A DNA stretch of 64,000 bases from Thiomicrorhabdus sp033238645 (GCA_033238645.1 BQXR01000004.1:62001-126000); one strand, 5' to 3'. Positions 27,784-36,604 are shown, counted from the first letter of the stretch. Made by a program: numbers and translations. Notes: generated by a model not told the origin, from the sequence alone.

Positions 27784-29121
27784 ATGAACCTATTCACCTA
27801 CCGCCTACTCACCAGCCTAGCACTCCCACTGATTGCTTATTCTGGCTGGAAGCGTTGTCGTAAACAGGCATTGCTGCAAAAGAAGCAACCGAGTCAACCA
27901 AAAGTGAAAGCGTGTTTTCGTTCTCGTTTTGGACTCAACCCCCAACCTTATCAAATAGGTGGTATCTGGATTCATGCTGTCTCCGTTGGTGAAACACGTT
28001 CGATCTTTCCGCTACTAAGCCGCTTTAAACAAGCCTATCCCACTCTACCACTGACGGTCACCAACGGTTCAACGCAAGGTGCTCTACAAGCATTACAGTT
28101 TTCACCAGTTGAAATTCAACATCAGATGATCCCTTACGACTTCTCTTTTGCCGTCAATCGCTTTCTAGACCAGATTCAACCCAAGCTGGTCGTTATGGTT
28201 GAAACTGAAATCTGGCCAAACCTCTACCAAGCCTGTGCTGAACGCAATATTCCCATTATCTTGATCAATGCACGCCTTAAAGAGAGGTCTTTCCTCTCTT
28301 ATCAAAAATGGGGAGGGGGGATGCTGGCGAATGCTTTAAACCAGACACAGTTTATCGCCGCACAGTTTCCCATTGATGCCGAGTATTTTGCTAAGCTTGG
28401 TACACATACTGACAAGATCAAAACACTAGGTAACTTGAAATTTGATTTAGAGATTGAAGCTGACCTTATAGAACGTGCTGAAGACTGGAAAAGAGACAAT
28501 CAGCTCAACAAACGCTTTATCTGGGTTGCAGCCAGTACTCACGCGCATCCAGAGAGCGGTCATAATTCTGAAGAACAGTTAATGTGTCAAGCGCATAAGC
28601 AGTTGATCGATTCAATGCCTGATGTGGCTTCCCCCCCCCTGCTCATTATTGTGCCGCGTCATGCAGATCGTTTTGATGAGGTTGCAGCTCAAATTCAGGC
28701 ATCCGGTTTAAAGTTGGCGAGACGTAGCTTAGGGGATTCGATCAATAGCGAGACACAAGTCTATCTAGCTGATAGTGTTGGTGAGTTAATGCTTTGGTTT
28801 GCTGCATGTGATGCAGCTTTTATTGGTGGCAGTTTAGTGCCCTTTGGTGGGCACAACATCTTAGAGCCTGCCGTGCTAAGCAAAGCTGTTCTATCAGGCC
28901 CCCACTTTCGTAATCTACAAGCGCTATACGATACCTTCTCTGCCGACCAAGCACTGAGTATTGTGCAAGACACAACTGAACTGAGAGAACTATTAACTAA
29001 GTTAGCCTCTCGACCAGAGCTTGCTAGAGAGCTCGGTCAACAGGCATTTGATAGTTTTAACTTACACAGTGGTGCTTTAGATAAACTACTAGAAGAGATC
29101 AAACCTTTGTTAAAAGAGTAA
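27784..29121 (+). CDS. waaA: 3-deoxy-D-manno-octulosonic acid (Kdo) transferase
   Basis: 445 residues. A hydrophobic N-terminal anchor is followed by HAVSVGETRS, VETEIWPNLYQA, VPRHADRFDE and the donor site FIGGSLVPFGGHNILEPA, all typical of WaaA. It adds Kdo to lipid IVA on the cytoplasmic face of the inner membrane. A run of nine C followed by TGCTC at 28631-28644 encodes Ser-Pro-Pro-Leu-Leu just before the conserved IIVPRH; relative to E. coli WaaA as I recall it, a few residues are added there. A change in tract length would truncate the protein. Confidence 0.95.
   Translation: MNLFTYRLLTSLALPLIAYSGWKRCRKQALLQKKQPSQPKVKACFRSRFGLNPQPYQIGGIWIHAVSVGETRSIFPLLSRFKQAYPTLPLTVTNGSTQGALQALQFSPVEIQHQMIPYDFSFAVNRFLDQIQPKLVVMVETEIWPNLYQACAERNIPIILINARLKERSFLSYQKWGGGMLANALNQTQFIAAQFPIDAEYFAKLGTHTDKIKTLGNLKFDLEIEADLIERAEDWKRDNQLNKRFIWVAASTHAHPESGHNSEEQLMCQAHKQLIDSMPDVASPPLLIIVPRHADRFDEVAAQIQASGLKLARRSLGDSINSETQVYLADSVGELMLWFAACDAAFIGGSLVPFGGHNILEPAVLSKAVLSGPHFRNLQALYDTFSADQALSIVQDTTELRELLTKLASRPELARELGQQAFDSFNLHSGALDKLLEEIKPLLKE
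28631..28644 (+). repeat. C-tract element inside waaA (C9-TGCTC)
   Basis: Nine C then TGCTCATT, in frame in waaA. This is the longest coding C-run in the window and lies just before a conserved motif. Confidence 0.8.
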
Positions 29122-29150
29122 CCAAGTCAACATTAGTATCTGTGCTTTCT

Positions 29151-29182
29151 CCCCCCTGCCCTAGGGCCTCTTGAGGGTACAA
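29151..29182 (+). repeat. Extended C-tract element copy downstream of waaA
   Basis: C6-TGCC followed by CTAGGGCCTCTTGAGGGTAC. The 3' extension is nearly the same as at 62763-62784, showing that the two copies share a unit of about 32 bases. Confidence 0.7.
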
Positions 29183-29196
29183 TTATTTCAAACATA

Positions 29197-29234
29197 AAAA
29201 AACCCGCTACTGATCACTCAATAGCGGGTTTTTT
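29197..29234. terminator. Bidirectional intrinsic terminator between waaA and yqhA
   Basis: A perfect 13-bp stem (AAAAAACCCGCTA at 29197-29209 with its complement at 29222-29234) around a 12-base loop, with A and T runs on both sides. It ends both convergent transcripts. Confidence 0.9.
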
Positions 29235-29274
29235 GCTTTATCAGGCTTAGAAACTAAGCCAAGCTTATTCGATC

Positions 29275-29847
29275 TTACTTATAAGCTTTATGCGAGAAAT
29301 ACAACGCTAAGGCCACCAACATAATAGACAATGAATAATATAAAAGCTCTATCGCCCCATCAGGCTTTAAGAAGATTGCTTGCTCAAAGAACATAACAAT
29401 CAAGATCAACAGAATCACTTTTGCTAAACGATCTTTTAAATCATCTAAAGACCTAATAAATAAAATATTACTTGAACCATGTCCACCGTCAGCAATATCA
29501 ATTTTAGAGATAAACAACTCATATAGACCTAAAGAAAAGATCAACATAATCGCACCCAGTAAGAAACCATCAACTGATCCAACCACGTGCGCTACTGTCT
29601 GTGCTTTTAGTAAGGCACGACCTGCACCATCCAACTCATGGTAATTCGCTAAATGAGCCATTGTGTAGTAGACATCAATAGCAGTTAGGTAGAAAATACC
29701 AAATGCCGTAATTAAACTTGCCACTACGGCAATTAAGACGACAAAACGACTATTCCACAATACCGACTCAAACGCCTGCTCACTCTTACTAGACTTCCTC
29801 TCTTCTTCTACAACGTCTACTGCCGTTGCTTGATGACTATCTGACAT
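29275..29847 (-). CDS. yqhA: YqhA family (UPF0114) inner-membrane protein
   Basis: 190 residues with about four hydrophobic spans (near 32-55, 86-112, 143-160 and 168-185). The motif RSLDDLKDRLAKVILLILIVMFFE and the DGFLLG span are typical of the UPF0114/YqhA family, whose function is unknown to me. The N-terminal 25 residues are charged and cytoplasmic-looking. It is convergent with waaA and lies 41 bases upstream of the end of hslV. Confidence 0.8.
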   Translation of the reverse strand: MSDSHQATAVDVVEEERKSSKSEQAFESVLWNSRFVVLIAVVASLITAFGIFYLTAIDVYYTMAHLANYHELDGAGRALLKAQTVAHVVGSVDGFLLGAIMLIFSLGLYELFISKIDIADGGHGSSNILFIRSLDDLKDRLAKVILLILIVMFFEQAIFLKPDGAIELLYYSLSIMLVALALYFSHKAYK

Positions 29848-29888
29848 AGTACTCTCCTTAATAATTTCAGTGTAGCCAGCTTAGTAAA

Positions 29889-30431
29889 CTAAGCCTTCTC
29901 ACCAATAGATTCAATTGTTAAATTATAATTTGTATAGATACATAGATCGCCTGCAATATGCAGTGATTTTTCAACGACATCTCGCGCTGATAAATCGGTA
30001 TTTGCCATCAAGGCTTGTGCCGCTGCGTGGGCGTAGCTGCCACCAGAACCGATGGCGATAAAGTCATCTTGTGGCTCAATCACATCACCCGTTCCCGAGA
30101 TCAGTAACATATTTTCATTGTCTGCTACTAACATCATCGCCTCTAACTTACGCAGAGCACGATCTGTACGCCAATCCTTAGCCATCTCAACCGCGGCACG
30201 CATCAACTGACCGTTATGGGTTTGTAAACGAGACTCAAAACGTTCAAACAAAGTAAAAGCATCTGCCGTTGCACCCGCAAATCCAGCAATAACTTGCTGG
30301 TTATATAGGCGCCTCACCTTACGAGCATTGCCCTTCATCACAACATGCCCCAGTGTCACCTGACCATCACCACCAATGACCATTTCGCCATTACGTTTCG
30401 CGCATAAAATTGTGGTTCCGTGAAATGACAT
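29889..30431 (-). CDS. hslV: ATP-dependent protease subunit HslV
   Basis: 180 residues. GTTILCAKRNGEMVIGGDGQVTLG and IAGFAGATADAFTLFERFE identify the HslV peptidase. The catalytic Thr follows a short MSFHG leader that must be removed, as in some other proteobacterial HslV proteins. It forms the two-tiered protease with the HslU ATPase. Unusually, hslU is not next to it but 2.8 kb away on the other strand, beyond xerC, the DUF484 gene and dapF. Confidence 0.96.
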   Translation of the reverse strand: MSFHGTTILCAKRNGEMVIGGDGQVTLGHVVMKGNARKVRRLYNQQVIAGFAGATADAFTLFERFESRLQTHNGQLMRAAVEMAKDWRTDRALRKLEAMMLVADNENMLLISGTGDVIEPQDDFIAIGSGGSYAHAAAQALMANTDLSARDVVEKSLHIAGDLCIYTNYNLTIESIGEKA

Positions 30432-30572
30432 GAATATTCCTTTACTCTTTTGTTAATTGGATAAAACTACAATGCTACGTATTTTAAAGGAAAACGAGCC
30501 CTGATTCGATAGGATTCTTATATTCTTACTATTTAGATTTGTTATAGATAACATTTAGAATCATTATAGAGG

Positions 30573-31499
30573 CTATTTTGGCTTCTTAGCACGCGGATGT
30601 GCCTGATCGTAAACTTGCGCCAAATGCTGCAAATCTAACTTGGTATAGATCTGTGTGGTTGATAAGTTAGCATGCCCCAAAATCTCCTGTACAGCTCTTA
30701 AATCTCCACTAGACTCTAAAACATGGGTTGCGCAGGCGTGGCGTAAACGGTGTGGTGACATCTTGGTTGGCAGACCCGCTTGTAACGTACGCTTATCCAA
30801 GCTATTCTGAATGGAGCGCACACTAAAGCGCCCCCCTCGCTGATTAACAAATACCGCAGGCTCATCCGCTTTGGCAAAATCACCTCTAATGGCCAACCAA
30901 GCCTGTATTGCTTGCAGTGCTTTAGATCCGACGGGCGCTAGACGCTCTTTCATACCCTTACCTAAAACCCGAACCCAGCCTGACTCCATCTCATCCAGGC
31001 CAGGGGAAACATTTAATTCCGCACACTCAGAGACACGCAAAGCAGCCGAGTAGAGCAGCTCAAAAATAGCCTGATCTCTTACATCTTGCCAAGTATCCAA
31101 AGGCTGCGTTAATAATTGTTGCGTCCAATCCACATCTAAACTTTTTGGCAGGGGTTGTGGTTGCTTAGGCGCTTTTAAACCCTTAGCAGGATTTTTAAGG
31201 ACAAATCCTTCAAACAATAGATAATCATAAAAAGAACGGATCGCAGATAACTGCCTGGCTAAGGTTCTGGCACTAATACCACCTTGCACTCTAAAAGCTA
31301 AGAAGGCTCGAATGGCTTCTGAATTAATCAGCTGCCAATCCCGAAAGGAATCCATCTTCTCTTGGAGTAAATCATCACCCGTTACGTCACTGCCAGTAAG
31401 ATAAAACGCCAAAAAAGAGGTTATATCTCGCTGGTAATTAGACAAGGTATGCGCAGATTTATTTTGTGCCTGCAGGTGTCTTATAAAAGAAGTGAGCAT
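30573..31499 (-). CDS. xerC: Tyrosine recombinase XerC
   Basis: 308 residues. The N-terminal SAM-like DNA-binding domain is followed by a catalytic domain with LLYSAALRVSECAEL (Arg), SPHRLRHACATHVLE (His-x-x-Arg), LGHANLSTTQIYTKL (His and the Tyr nucleophile). It resolves chromosome dimers at dif with XerD. Its place after dapF and DUF484 is a conserved gammaproteobacterial order, which supports XerC over other tyrosine recombinases. Confidence 0.94.
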   Translation of the reverse strand: MLTSFIRHLQAQNKSAHTLSNYQRDITSFLAFYLTGSDVTGDDLLQEKMDSFRDWQLINSEAIRAFLAFRVQGGISARTLARQLSAIRSFYDYLLFEGFVLKNPAKGLKAPKQPQPLPKSLDVDWTQQLLTQPLDTWQDVRDQAIFELLYSAALRVSECAELNVSPGLDEMESGWVRVLGKGMKERLAPVGSKALQAIQAWLAIRGDFAKADEPAVFVNQRGGRFSVRSIQNSLDKRTLQAGLPTKMSPHRLRHACATHVLESSGDLRAVQEILGHANLSTTQIYTKLDLQHLAQVYDQAHPRAKKPK

Positions 31500-31521
31500 A
31501 AAACCTCCTTAGGCAAACGAT

Positions 31522-32190
31522 TTAAAAGATATGACTTAATTTAGCAGTCACTAGCTCCGTCATCATCTTCAAAAAGTAAGTACCTTGATCAGAATGAAAG
31601 CGCGGGCTTTTAGCACCCAGCGCCAAAACACCGTAGACTTTTTCAGTACCTAATGGCAGTAGACAGACAGACTGCATTAGCTCTTTAGTATGGAATAGGC
31701 CTTTCTGCCACTCATTTTCCAATAAGCCACAAACGGGCTTACCCACATCTAAACTCATTTTCAGTGTATCGCTCCAAGTTTGACTAACTCCAAGTTGCGT
31801 CACACCATGAATACAAACCTTTGGTGCATCCCACGTTACCAAGGCAACATTATCAACAGCGAAAAGAGTGCTCATTACTTCATAGATACAGTCTACCGCT
31901 TGTTGTTCTGTTTGCGTCGCCATCAGTGCCTTAGTAAACTCTTGAACCTTGGCAAATAACTGACCATTCTCACTCGCTATATTCAGCAAAATATCAACCT
32001 CTACTTTCAATGCATCACGTTGCTCACGCAACTGAAAAACTTGACGCTCAAGCAGAGAAACCGCTTTACCACTTTTAGGGTGTGGAATACTCAGCTCATC
32101 CAGTAAATTAGGACAAGCGTGAAAAAACTTTCTATTCTGGTCTAAATAATTCACAACCTCTTCGGCATGTAGTTGAGACTTACTCATCAT
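31522..32190 (-). CDS. DUF484 family protein (GAF-like)
   Basis: 222 residues. The start HAEEVVNYLDQNRKFFHACPNLLDELSIPHP and SLLERQVFQLREQRDALK are characteristic of DUF484; a coiled coil lies near 45-80 and a GAF-like domain follows. The function is not established. It overlaps the dapF stop by 11 bases and precedes xerC, the usual dapF-DUF484-xerC cluster. Confidence 0.88.
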   Translation of the reverse strand: MMSKSQLHAEEVVNYLDQNRKFFHACPNLLDELSIPHPKSGKAVSLLERQVFQLREQRDALKVEVDILLNIASENGQLFAKVQEFTKALMATQTEQQAVDCIYEVMSTLFAVDNVALVTWDAPKVCIHGVTQLGVSQTWSDTLKMSLDVGKPVCGLLENEWQKGLFHTKELMQSVCLLPLGTEKVYGVLALGAKSPRFHSDQGTYFLKMMTELVTAKLSHIF

Positions 32191-33043
32191 TTAACTCCCC
32201 TTCAAATACCGTCACTGCTGGGCCACACATCCATACGGGTGAGTCTACGCCACCATTCCAACGAATCACTAAATCACCTCCAGGCAAAGTTACCGTAACC
32301 GAATTAGCCACTAAATCCCAGCTTCTTAAAACAACCATGGCGGCACAAGCGCCCGTTCCACAAGCCAATGTCTCGGCAGCACCGCGCTCATACACTCTTA
32401 AACGAATATGCGACTCATCCAAAATCTGCGCAAAACCAACATTGACTCTCTCTGGAAAAAGAATATGTGACTCTAACTCACAGCCTAAAGTCTCTACCGC
32501 AGCATCCTCCACATTATCAACCAATAAAACAGCATGTGGATTCCCCATAGAGACGGCTCCTAATTCAACCGTTTGATCCAAAACCTCAACTGAATATTTG
32601 GCTTTCTGCTTTGACTGCGTAAAAGGTAGGCTTTCAGGGGCGAAATTAGGTGCACCCATATTAACGCGCACTAAACCATCGTCCTCAATATAGAGCACAA
32701 TCACACCTGATGCTGTCTCTACCTGAATCTCTGTTTTATCAGTGAGGCCTTTATCATAAACAAAACGGGCAAAACAGCGCGCACCATTACCGCACTGCTG
32801 AACCTCAGAACCATCGGCATTAAAAATACGGTAGCGAAAGTCCACACCAGCTTGCTGGGCATTTTCGACCACCAATAGCTGATCAAAACCAATGCCAAAA
32901 TTTCTGTCCGACCACTGTTGTATTTTTTCAGCTGAAAACTCGACGGTTTGCTGGATACAATCCACCACCATAAAGTCGTTTCCAAGGCCGTGCATTTTGG
33001 TAAATCTAAGTGTCATATCAGTCTGGCTATCTATTTGCTTCAA
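32180..33043 (-). CDS. dapF: Diaminopimelate epimerase
   Basis: 287 residues. The two active-site Cys segments are visible, QQCGNGARCFARF and ETLACGTGACAAMVVL, as is FTKMHGLGNDFMVVD at the N-terminus. It converts LL- to meso-diaminopimelate for lysine and peptidoglycan. The track start may include a few extra residues; ATG codons at 33043 and 33016 (before TLRFTKMHG) are both possible. Confidence 0.96.
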   Translation of the reverse strand: MKQIDSQTDMTLRFTKMHGLGNDFMVVDCIQQTVEFSAEKIQQWSDRNFGIGFDQLLVVENAQQAGVDFRYRIFNADGSEVQQCGNGARCFARFVYDKGLTDKTEIQVETASGVIVLYIEDDGLVRVNMGAPNFAPESLPFTQSKQKAKYSVEVLDQTVELGAVSMGNPHAVLLVDNVEDAAVETLGCELESHILFPERVNVGFAQILDESHIRLRVYERGAAETLACGTGACAAMVVLRSWDLVANSVTVTLPGGDLVIRWNGGVDSPVWMCGPAVTVFEGELNDE

Positions 33044-33215
33044 TTAATTTAGCTGAATTTAGCATGTGAAACAGTAATACGCAAACCTAGCGCCCCATAT
33101 TGCCCTTTTTTTCATTTATAATGACTCCTTTCGTAACCCTATATGCCAATAACGGCACCCATTGAGTGGGATGGTACTAACAGACAAACAGAGCCTTTTA
33201 TACTTCTTTTGTCCT

Positions 33216-33230
33216 CCCCCCCCCCTGCTC
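33216..33230 (+). repeat. C-tract element copy upstream of hslU (C10-TGCTC)
   Basis: Ten C then TGCTCATTTTTTT, the longest tract in the window, ending 30 bases before the hslU start. It would lie in the hslU leader transcript. Confidence 0.85.
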
Positions 33231-33260
33231 ATTTTTTTGATTTAAGGAAATTAACGCCAG

Positions 33261-34580
33261 ATGATGACCCCTAAAGAAATTGTACACAGTCTAGATGCCC
33301 ACATTGTTGGTCAAGCCGATGCAAAACGTGCGGTTGCCATTGCGTTACGTAATCGCTGGCGCCGTAACCAACTACCAGAAGATCTACGCCAAGAAGTTAC
33401 ACCAAAAAATATTCTAATGATTGGGCCTACAGGGGTAGGTAAAACAGAGATTGCCCGCCGTCTTGCCAAATTAGCCAATGCCCCTTTCCTAAAAATTGAA
33501 GCGACTAAATTTACCGAAGTGGGTTATGTCGGTCGTGATGTTGATTCTATTATTCGTGACCTCATTGAAAATGCCATGAAGATGACGCGTGAAAATGCCA
33601 TGAAAGGCATGCAGCGTAAAGCAGAAGATGCTGCCGAAGAGCGTATTCTAGATATTCTGCTACCACCCGCTCGTGGTCGCGAAGAAGAGAGTCACGACAA
33701 TATGTCTGATACACGTCAAAAGTTCCGTAAACGTCTGCGTGAAGGCACAATGGATGATAAAGAAGTTGAGCTAGACCTAAATGCAGCCCCTGCTCAAGTT
33801 GAGATCATGGGTGCACCAGGTATGGAAGAGATGACTCAGCAACTGCAAGGTATGTTTGAAGGACTGGGTCAAAACAAAAAAGAGAAGCGTAAGCTGTCAA
33901 TCAAAAAAGCCCTTAAAGCGCTGACGGATGAAGAAGCACAAAAGCTAGTTAATGAAGATGAGATCAAAGCGAAAGCGATTGAGAGCGTTGAACAGAATGG
34001 CATCGTCTTTATTGATGAGATTGATAAGGTTGCTAAACGCCAAGAGGCAAGTGGTGGAGATGTCTCTCGTGAAGGAGTTCAACGTGACCTTCTACCGCTT
34101 ATTGAGGGTAATACTGTTACTACTAAATATGGTCAGATTAAAACCGATCACATCCTATTTATCGCTTCAGGTGCTTTCCACACAGCAAAACCTTCTGACC
34201 TTATTCCTGAATTACAGGGTCGTTTACCAATCCGTGTTGAGCTGCAATCCCTACGTGTTGAAGACTTCGTACGTATCCTAACCGAGCCAACCGCCTCACT
34301 AACACAGCAAGCGATGGCACTATTGAAGACAGAAGGGGTTGATCTAACCTTTACTGAAGAAGGAATTCAGCGTTTAGCTGAGATCGCTTTTGATGTAAAC
34401 GAAGGTACTGAGAACATTGGGGCACGTCGTCTACATACCGTATTAGAGCGTCTACTGGAAGAGGTCTCTTTTGATGCACCAACGATGTCTGGTCGCTCTT
34501 TTGAAGTGACTAAAGAATTTGTTGACGAACGTTTAGGTGAACTCGCCGTTAACCAAGATCTATCACAGTATATTCTGTAG
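33261..34580 (+). CDS. hslU: ATP-dependent protease ATPase subunit HslU
   Basis: 439 residues, the normal length. Walker A GPTGVGKTE near 58-66, Walker B GIVFIDEID near 247-255, the intermediate domain between them and the C-terminal LSQYIL, whose tail activates HslV. It unfolds substrates for HslV. It is divergent from dapF and begins a plus-strand run with a DUF971 gene and ubiE. The tail and Walker motifs are intact, so separation from hslV has not cost it function. Confidence 0.97.
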   Translation: MMTPKEIVHSLDAHIVGQADAKRAVAIALRNRWRRNQLPEDLRQEVTPKNILMIGPTGVGKTEIARRLAKLANAPFLKIEATKFTEVGYVGRDVDSIIRDLIENAMKMTRENAMKGMQRKAEDAAEERILDILLPPARGREEESHDNMSDTRQKFRKRLREGTMDDKEVELDLNAAPAQVEIMGAPGMEEMTQQLQGMFEGLGQNKKEKRKLSIKKALKALTDEEAQKLVNEDEIKAKAIESVEQNGIVFIDEIDKVAKRQEASGGDVSREGVQRDLLPLIEGNTVTTKYGQIKTDHILFIASGAFHTAKPSDLIPELQGRLPIRVELQSLRVEDFVRILTEPTASLTQQAMALLKTEGVDLTFTEEGIQRLAEIAFDVNEGTENIGARRLHTVLERLLEEVSFDAPTMSGRSFEVTKEFVDERLGELAVNQDLSQYIL

Positions 34581-34981
34581 TGAGCAAAAAGCACGTGCCA
34601 AATCTGACTGATATCAAGCTACATCAACGCTCTCGTAAATTAGAGATTACCTTTGATAGTGGCGAGACCTTTGAATTGAGTTGTGAGTTTCTTCGAGTTT
34701 ACTCACAATCAGCAGAAGTCACCGGACACGCTCCTGGGCAAGAAGTACTGCAAGTGGGTAAACAAACTGTCAATATTGATGATATTTCACCTGTTGGCAA
34801 CTACGCCATCAAACTGCACTTTAGTGATGGACACGATACCGGCATCTATACTTGGGAACGTCTTTACGACTTGGGTAAAAACCAAACCGATTACTGGACA
34901 GCTTATCTAAGAAAACTCATGCGAGCAGGTCATCAGCATGACGACTTAGATAAACTTAAAGCGACCATTAAAAACCGATAA
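34580..34981 (+). CDS. DUF971 protein (gamma-butyrobetaine hydroxylase-like N-terminal domain)
   Basis: 133 residues. LTDIKLHQRSRKLEITFDSGETFELSCEFLRVYSQSAEV and AIKLHFSDGHDTGIYTWERLYDLG match the DUF971/GBBH-like N domain. The GTG start overlaps the last base of the hslU stop. The hslU-DUF971-ubiE order is common in gammaproteobacteria. Its role is unknown; roles in Fe-S or electron-transfer assembly have been suggested for relatives, but nothing here proves it. Confidence 0.82.
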   Translation: MSKKHVPNLTDIKLHQRSRKLEITFDSGETFELSCEFLRVYSQSAEVTGHAPGQEVLQVGKQTVNIDDISPVGNYAIKLHFSDGHDTGIYTWERLYDLGKNQTDYWTAYLRKLMRAGHQHDDLDKLKATIKNR

Positions 34982-35033
34982 TCGCACAACCTATTAACCA
35001 ACTTCACATGAACAAACCATAAGGGTTCATATT

Positions 35034-35786
35034 ATGAGTCAGAACAAACAAACCATCGATTTCGGATTTTCAGAAGTTCCGTTAGAAGAGAAAGTGAAAA
35101 AAGTCAAAGGTGTGTTTGACTCAGTCGCAGGTAACTACGACATCATGAACGATGTGATGTCACTAGGTGTTCACCGTCTATGGAAGCGCCATACTATTGA
35201 GTTAAGTGGTATTCGCCCTGGTCACGTGGTGTTAGATTTAGCAGGCGGCACAGGTGATTTAACCAAAGCCTTTGCCAAACGTGTTGGTAAAACAGGCCGA
35301 GTCGTATTAGCAGATATTAACGAAAGCATGGTACGTGTTGGCCGTGATCGTCTCATCAATGAAGGCATTGCGGGTAATGTCGATTACACCATTACCAACG
35401 CAGAAGCACTTGGTTTCCCTGATAATACTTTTGATGTCGCCACCATCGCATTTGGTCTACGTAACGTCACCAATAAAGATAAAGCACTAGAAGAACTTTA
35501 CCGCGTATTAAAACCTGGCGGACAGTTAATGATTTTGGAGTTTTCTAAAGTCACTCAACCGCTGTTTGCTAAGTTCTATGACTTCTACTCATTTAATATA
35601 CTGCCAAAAATGGGCAAAATGATCGCTAATGATGAAGAGAGCTACCAATACCTAGCCGAGTCGATTCGTATGCACCCTGATCAAGAAACGTTGAAACAGA
35701 TGATGCTGACGGCAGGGTTTGATAAGGCAGAGTATCTAAACATGTCCGAGGGGATCGTAGCACTACATAGAGGCTGGAAATTTTGA
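35034..35786 (+). CDS. ubiE: Ubiquinone/menaquinone C-methyltransferase UbiE
   Basis: 250 residues. The SAM-binding motif VLDLAGGTGDLTKAFAKRVG near 64-83 and the UbiE-specific YDIMNDVMSLGVHRLWKR and FSKVTQPLFAKFYDFYSFNILPKMG are present. It methylates the C-2 position of the quinone ring. It is followed by ubiJ and ubiB, so this is the standard ubiE-J-B quinone cluster, here with 183 bases between ubiE and ubiJ. Confidence 0.96.
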   Translation: MSQNKQTIDFGFSEVPLEEKVKKVKGVFDSVAGNYDIMNDVMSLGVHRLWKRHTIELSGIRPGHVVLDLAGGTGDLTKAFAKRVGKTGRVVLADINESMVRVGRDRLINEGIAGNVDYTITNAEALGFPDNTFDVATIAFGLRNVTNKDKALEELYRVLKPGGQLMILEFSKVTQPLFAKFYDFYSFNILPKMGKMIANDEESYQYLAESIRMHPDQETLKQMMLTAGFDKAEYLNMSEGIVALHRGWKF

Positions 35787-35788
35787 TT

Positions 35789-35905
35789 TAACCATTCAGG
35801 AAAGCCCCTAGCGGCTCTAACTCTGCGTCAAAAACGGTCGTGTACACTTTGTACACTCTCTTGTTTTTCCTTGATTTAGAACCACTATGAACTTTCTGAA
35901 TTGGC
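35789..35905. repeat. Long imperfect inverted repeat between ubiE and ubiJ
   Basis: The two halves are imperfect reverse complements over about 55 bases each, centred on GTGTAC-ACTTT-GTACAC at 35840-35856. Matching blocks from outside inward are ATTCAG/CTGAAT, AAAG/CTTT, TCTAA/TTAGA, AAAAAC/GTTTTT and GTGTAC/GTACAC. It could fold into a long irregular hairpin in the ubi transcript, act as a protein-binding palindrome, or be a remnant of a small mobile element. Confidence 0.6.
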
Positions 35906-35973
35906 TAAATACTTTTCAGTTTGAAAAAACTTACACCAAATTAAACAACCATAAAATAGAGTTAACACTATGA
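35887..35973 (+). CDS. Possible 28-codon small ORF overlapping ubiJ
   Basis: ATG at 35887 opens MNFLNWLNTFQFEKTYTKL and more, ending at a TGA that overlaps the ubiJ ATG as ATGA. The overlap allows translational coupling. I see no homologue and no strong ribosome site, and its first codons lie in the inverted repeat, so this may not be a real gene. Confidence 0.25.
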   Translation: MNFLNWLNTFQFEKTYTKLNNHKIELTL

Positions 35974-36587
35974 GCACACAACCTGGTTTGGTCAATATCT
36001 CCATCTCTAAAAGCATTGAATCGGTTTTGAATACTGCGATTCGTTTGGATGAGCAGAAAGGTGCTATTTTTAATGACTTGGAAGATAAGGTCATTGCGAT
36101 GAGGTTAGCACCGCTAGAAACGCCTTTGTACTTTATGTTTACTAACTATATGGTCAGTGTACAGAATCAGCTGACGGGTGAAGCGGATGTTGAGATTGAA
36201 GCGGCGATGCTTGACTTCATGACCCTGCCCATAAACAAAACGCTACCGCACAAAATCCTTAAGGGCGATACTGCGCTGGGTAATGTTTTTATCAATGGCC
36301 TTTGCCAACTGGATATTGATTGGGAAGAGCACCTCTCTCACTACACAGGTGATCTGGTCGCTTTTAAAATTGGTCATGGTTTACGCTCAATTTTTGATCG
36401 TAAACAGGCCGCTAAAAGCACTACAAGTGAGACCATTCGTGAGTACCTTCAATTTGAAATTGAGGCTCTGCCAACCCAAAGCCAAGTAAAACGCTTTACA
36501 AACAGTGTTGAGAAAGTCACTACCGATGTTGATCTAATTGCAGCACGTATCGAAAGCCTGCTTGCTAAAAATTCACCACAACCTTAA
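35970..36587 (+). CDS. ubiJ: Ubiquinone biosynthesis accessory factor UbiJ (SCP2 domain)
   Basis: 205 residues. The middle (about 60-125) fits an SCP2 lipid-binding fold (GDTALGNVFINGL, DIDWEEHLSHYTGDLVAFKIGHGLR), followed by a helical tail (VEKVTTDVDLIAARIESLL). UbiJ holds the quinone precursors for the Ubi complex. Lying between ubiE and ubiB makes the identification secure even though sequence conservation in this family is weak. Confidence 0.9.
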   Translation: MSTQPGLVNISISKSIESVLNTAIRLDEQKGAIFNDLEDKVIAMRLAPLETPLYFMFTNYMVSVQNQLTGEADVEIEAAMLDFMTLPINKTLPHKILKGDTALGNVFINGLCQLDIDWEEHLSHYTGDLVAFKIGHGLRSIFDRKQAAKSTTSETIREYLQFEIEALPTQSQVKRFTNSVEKVTTDVDLIAARIESLLAKNSPQP

Positions 36588-36604
36588 TTAAAAGAATCTT
36601 CTGA

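Noticed and set aside
33069..33100. Heat-shock (sigma-32) promoter before hslU
   Set aside because: CCCCATAT resembles the -10 box, but the only TGAAA upstream is about 21 bases away, beyond the usual spacing.
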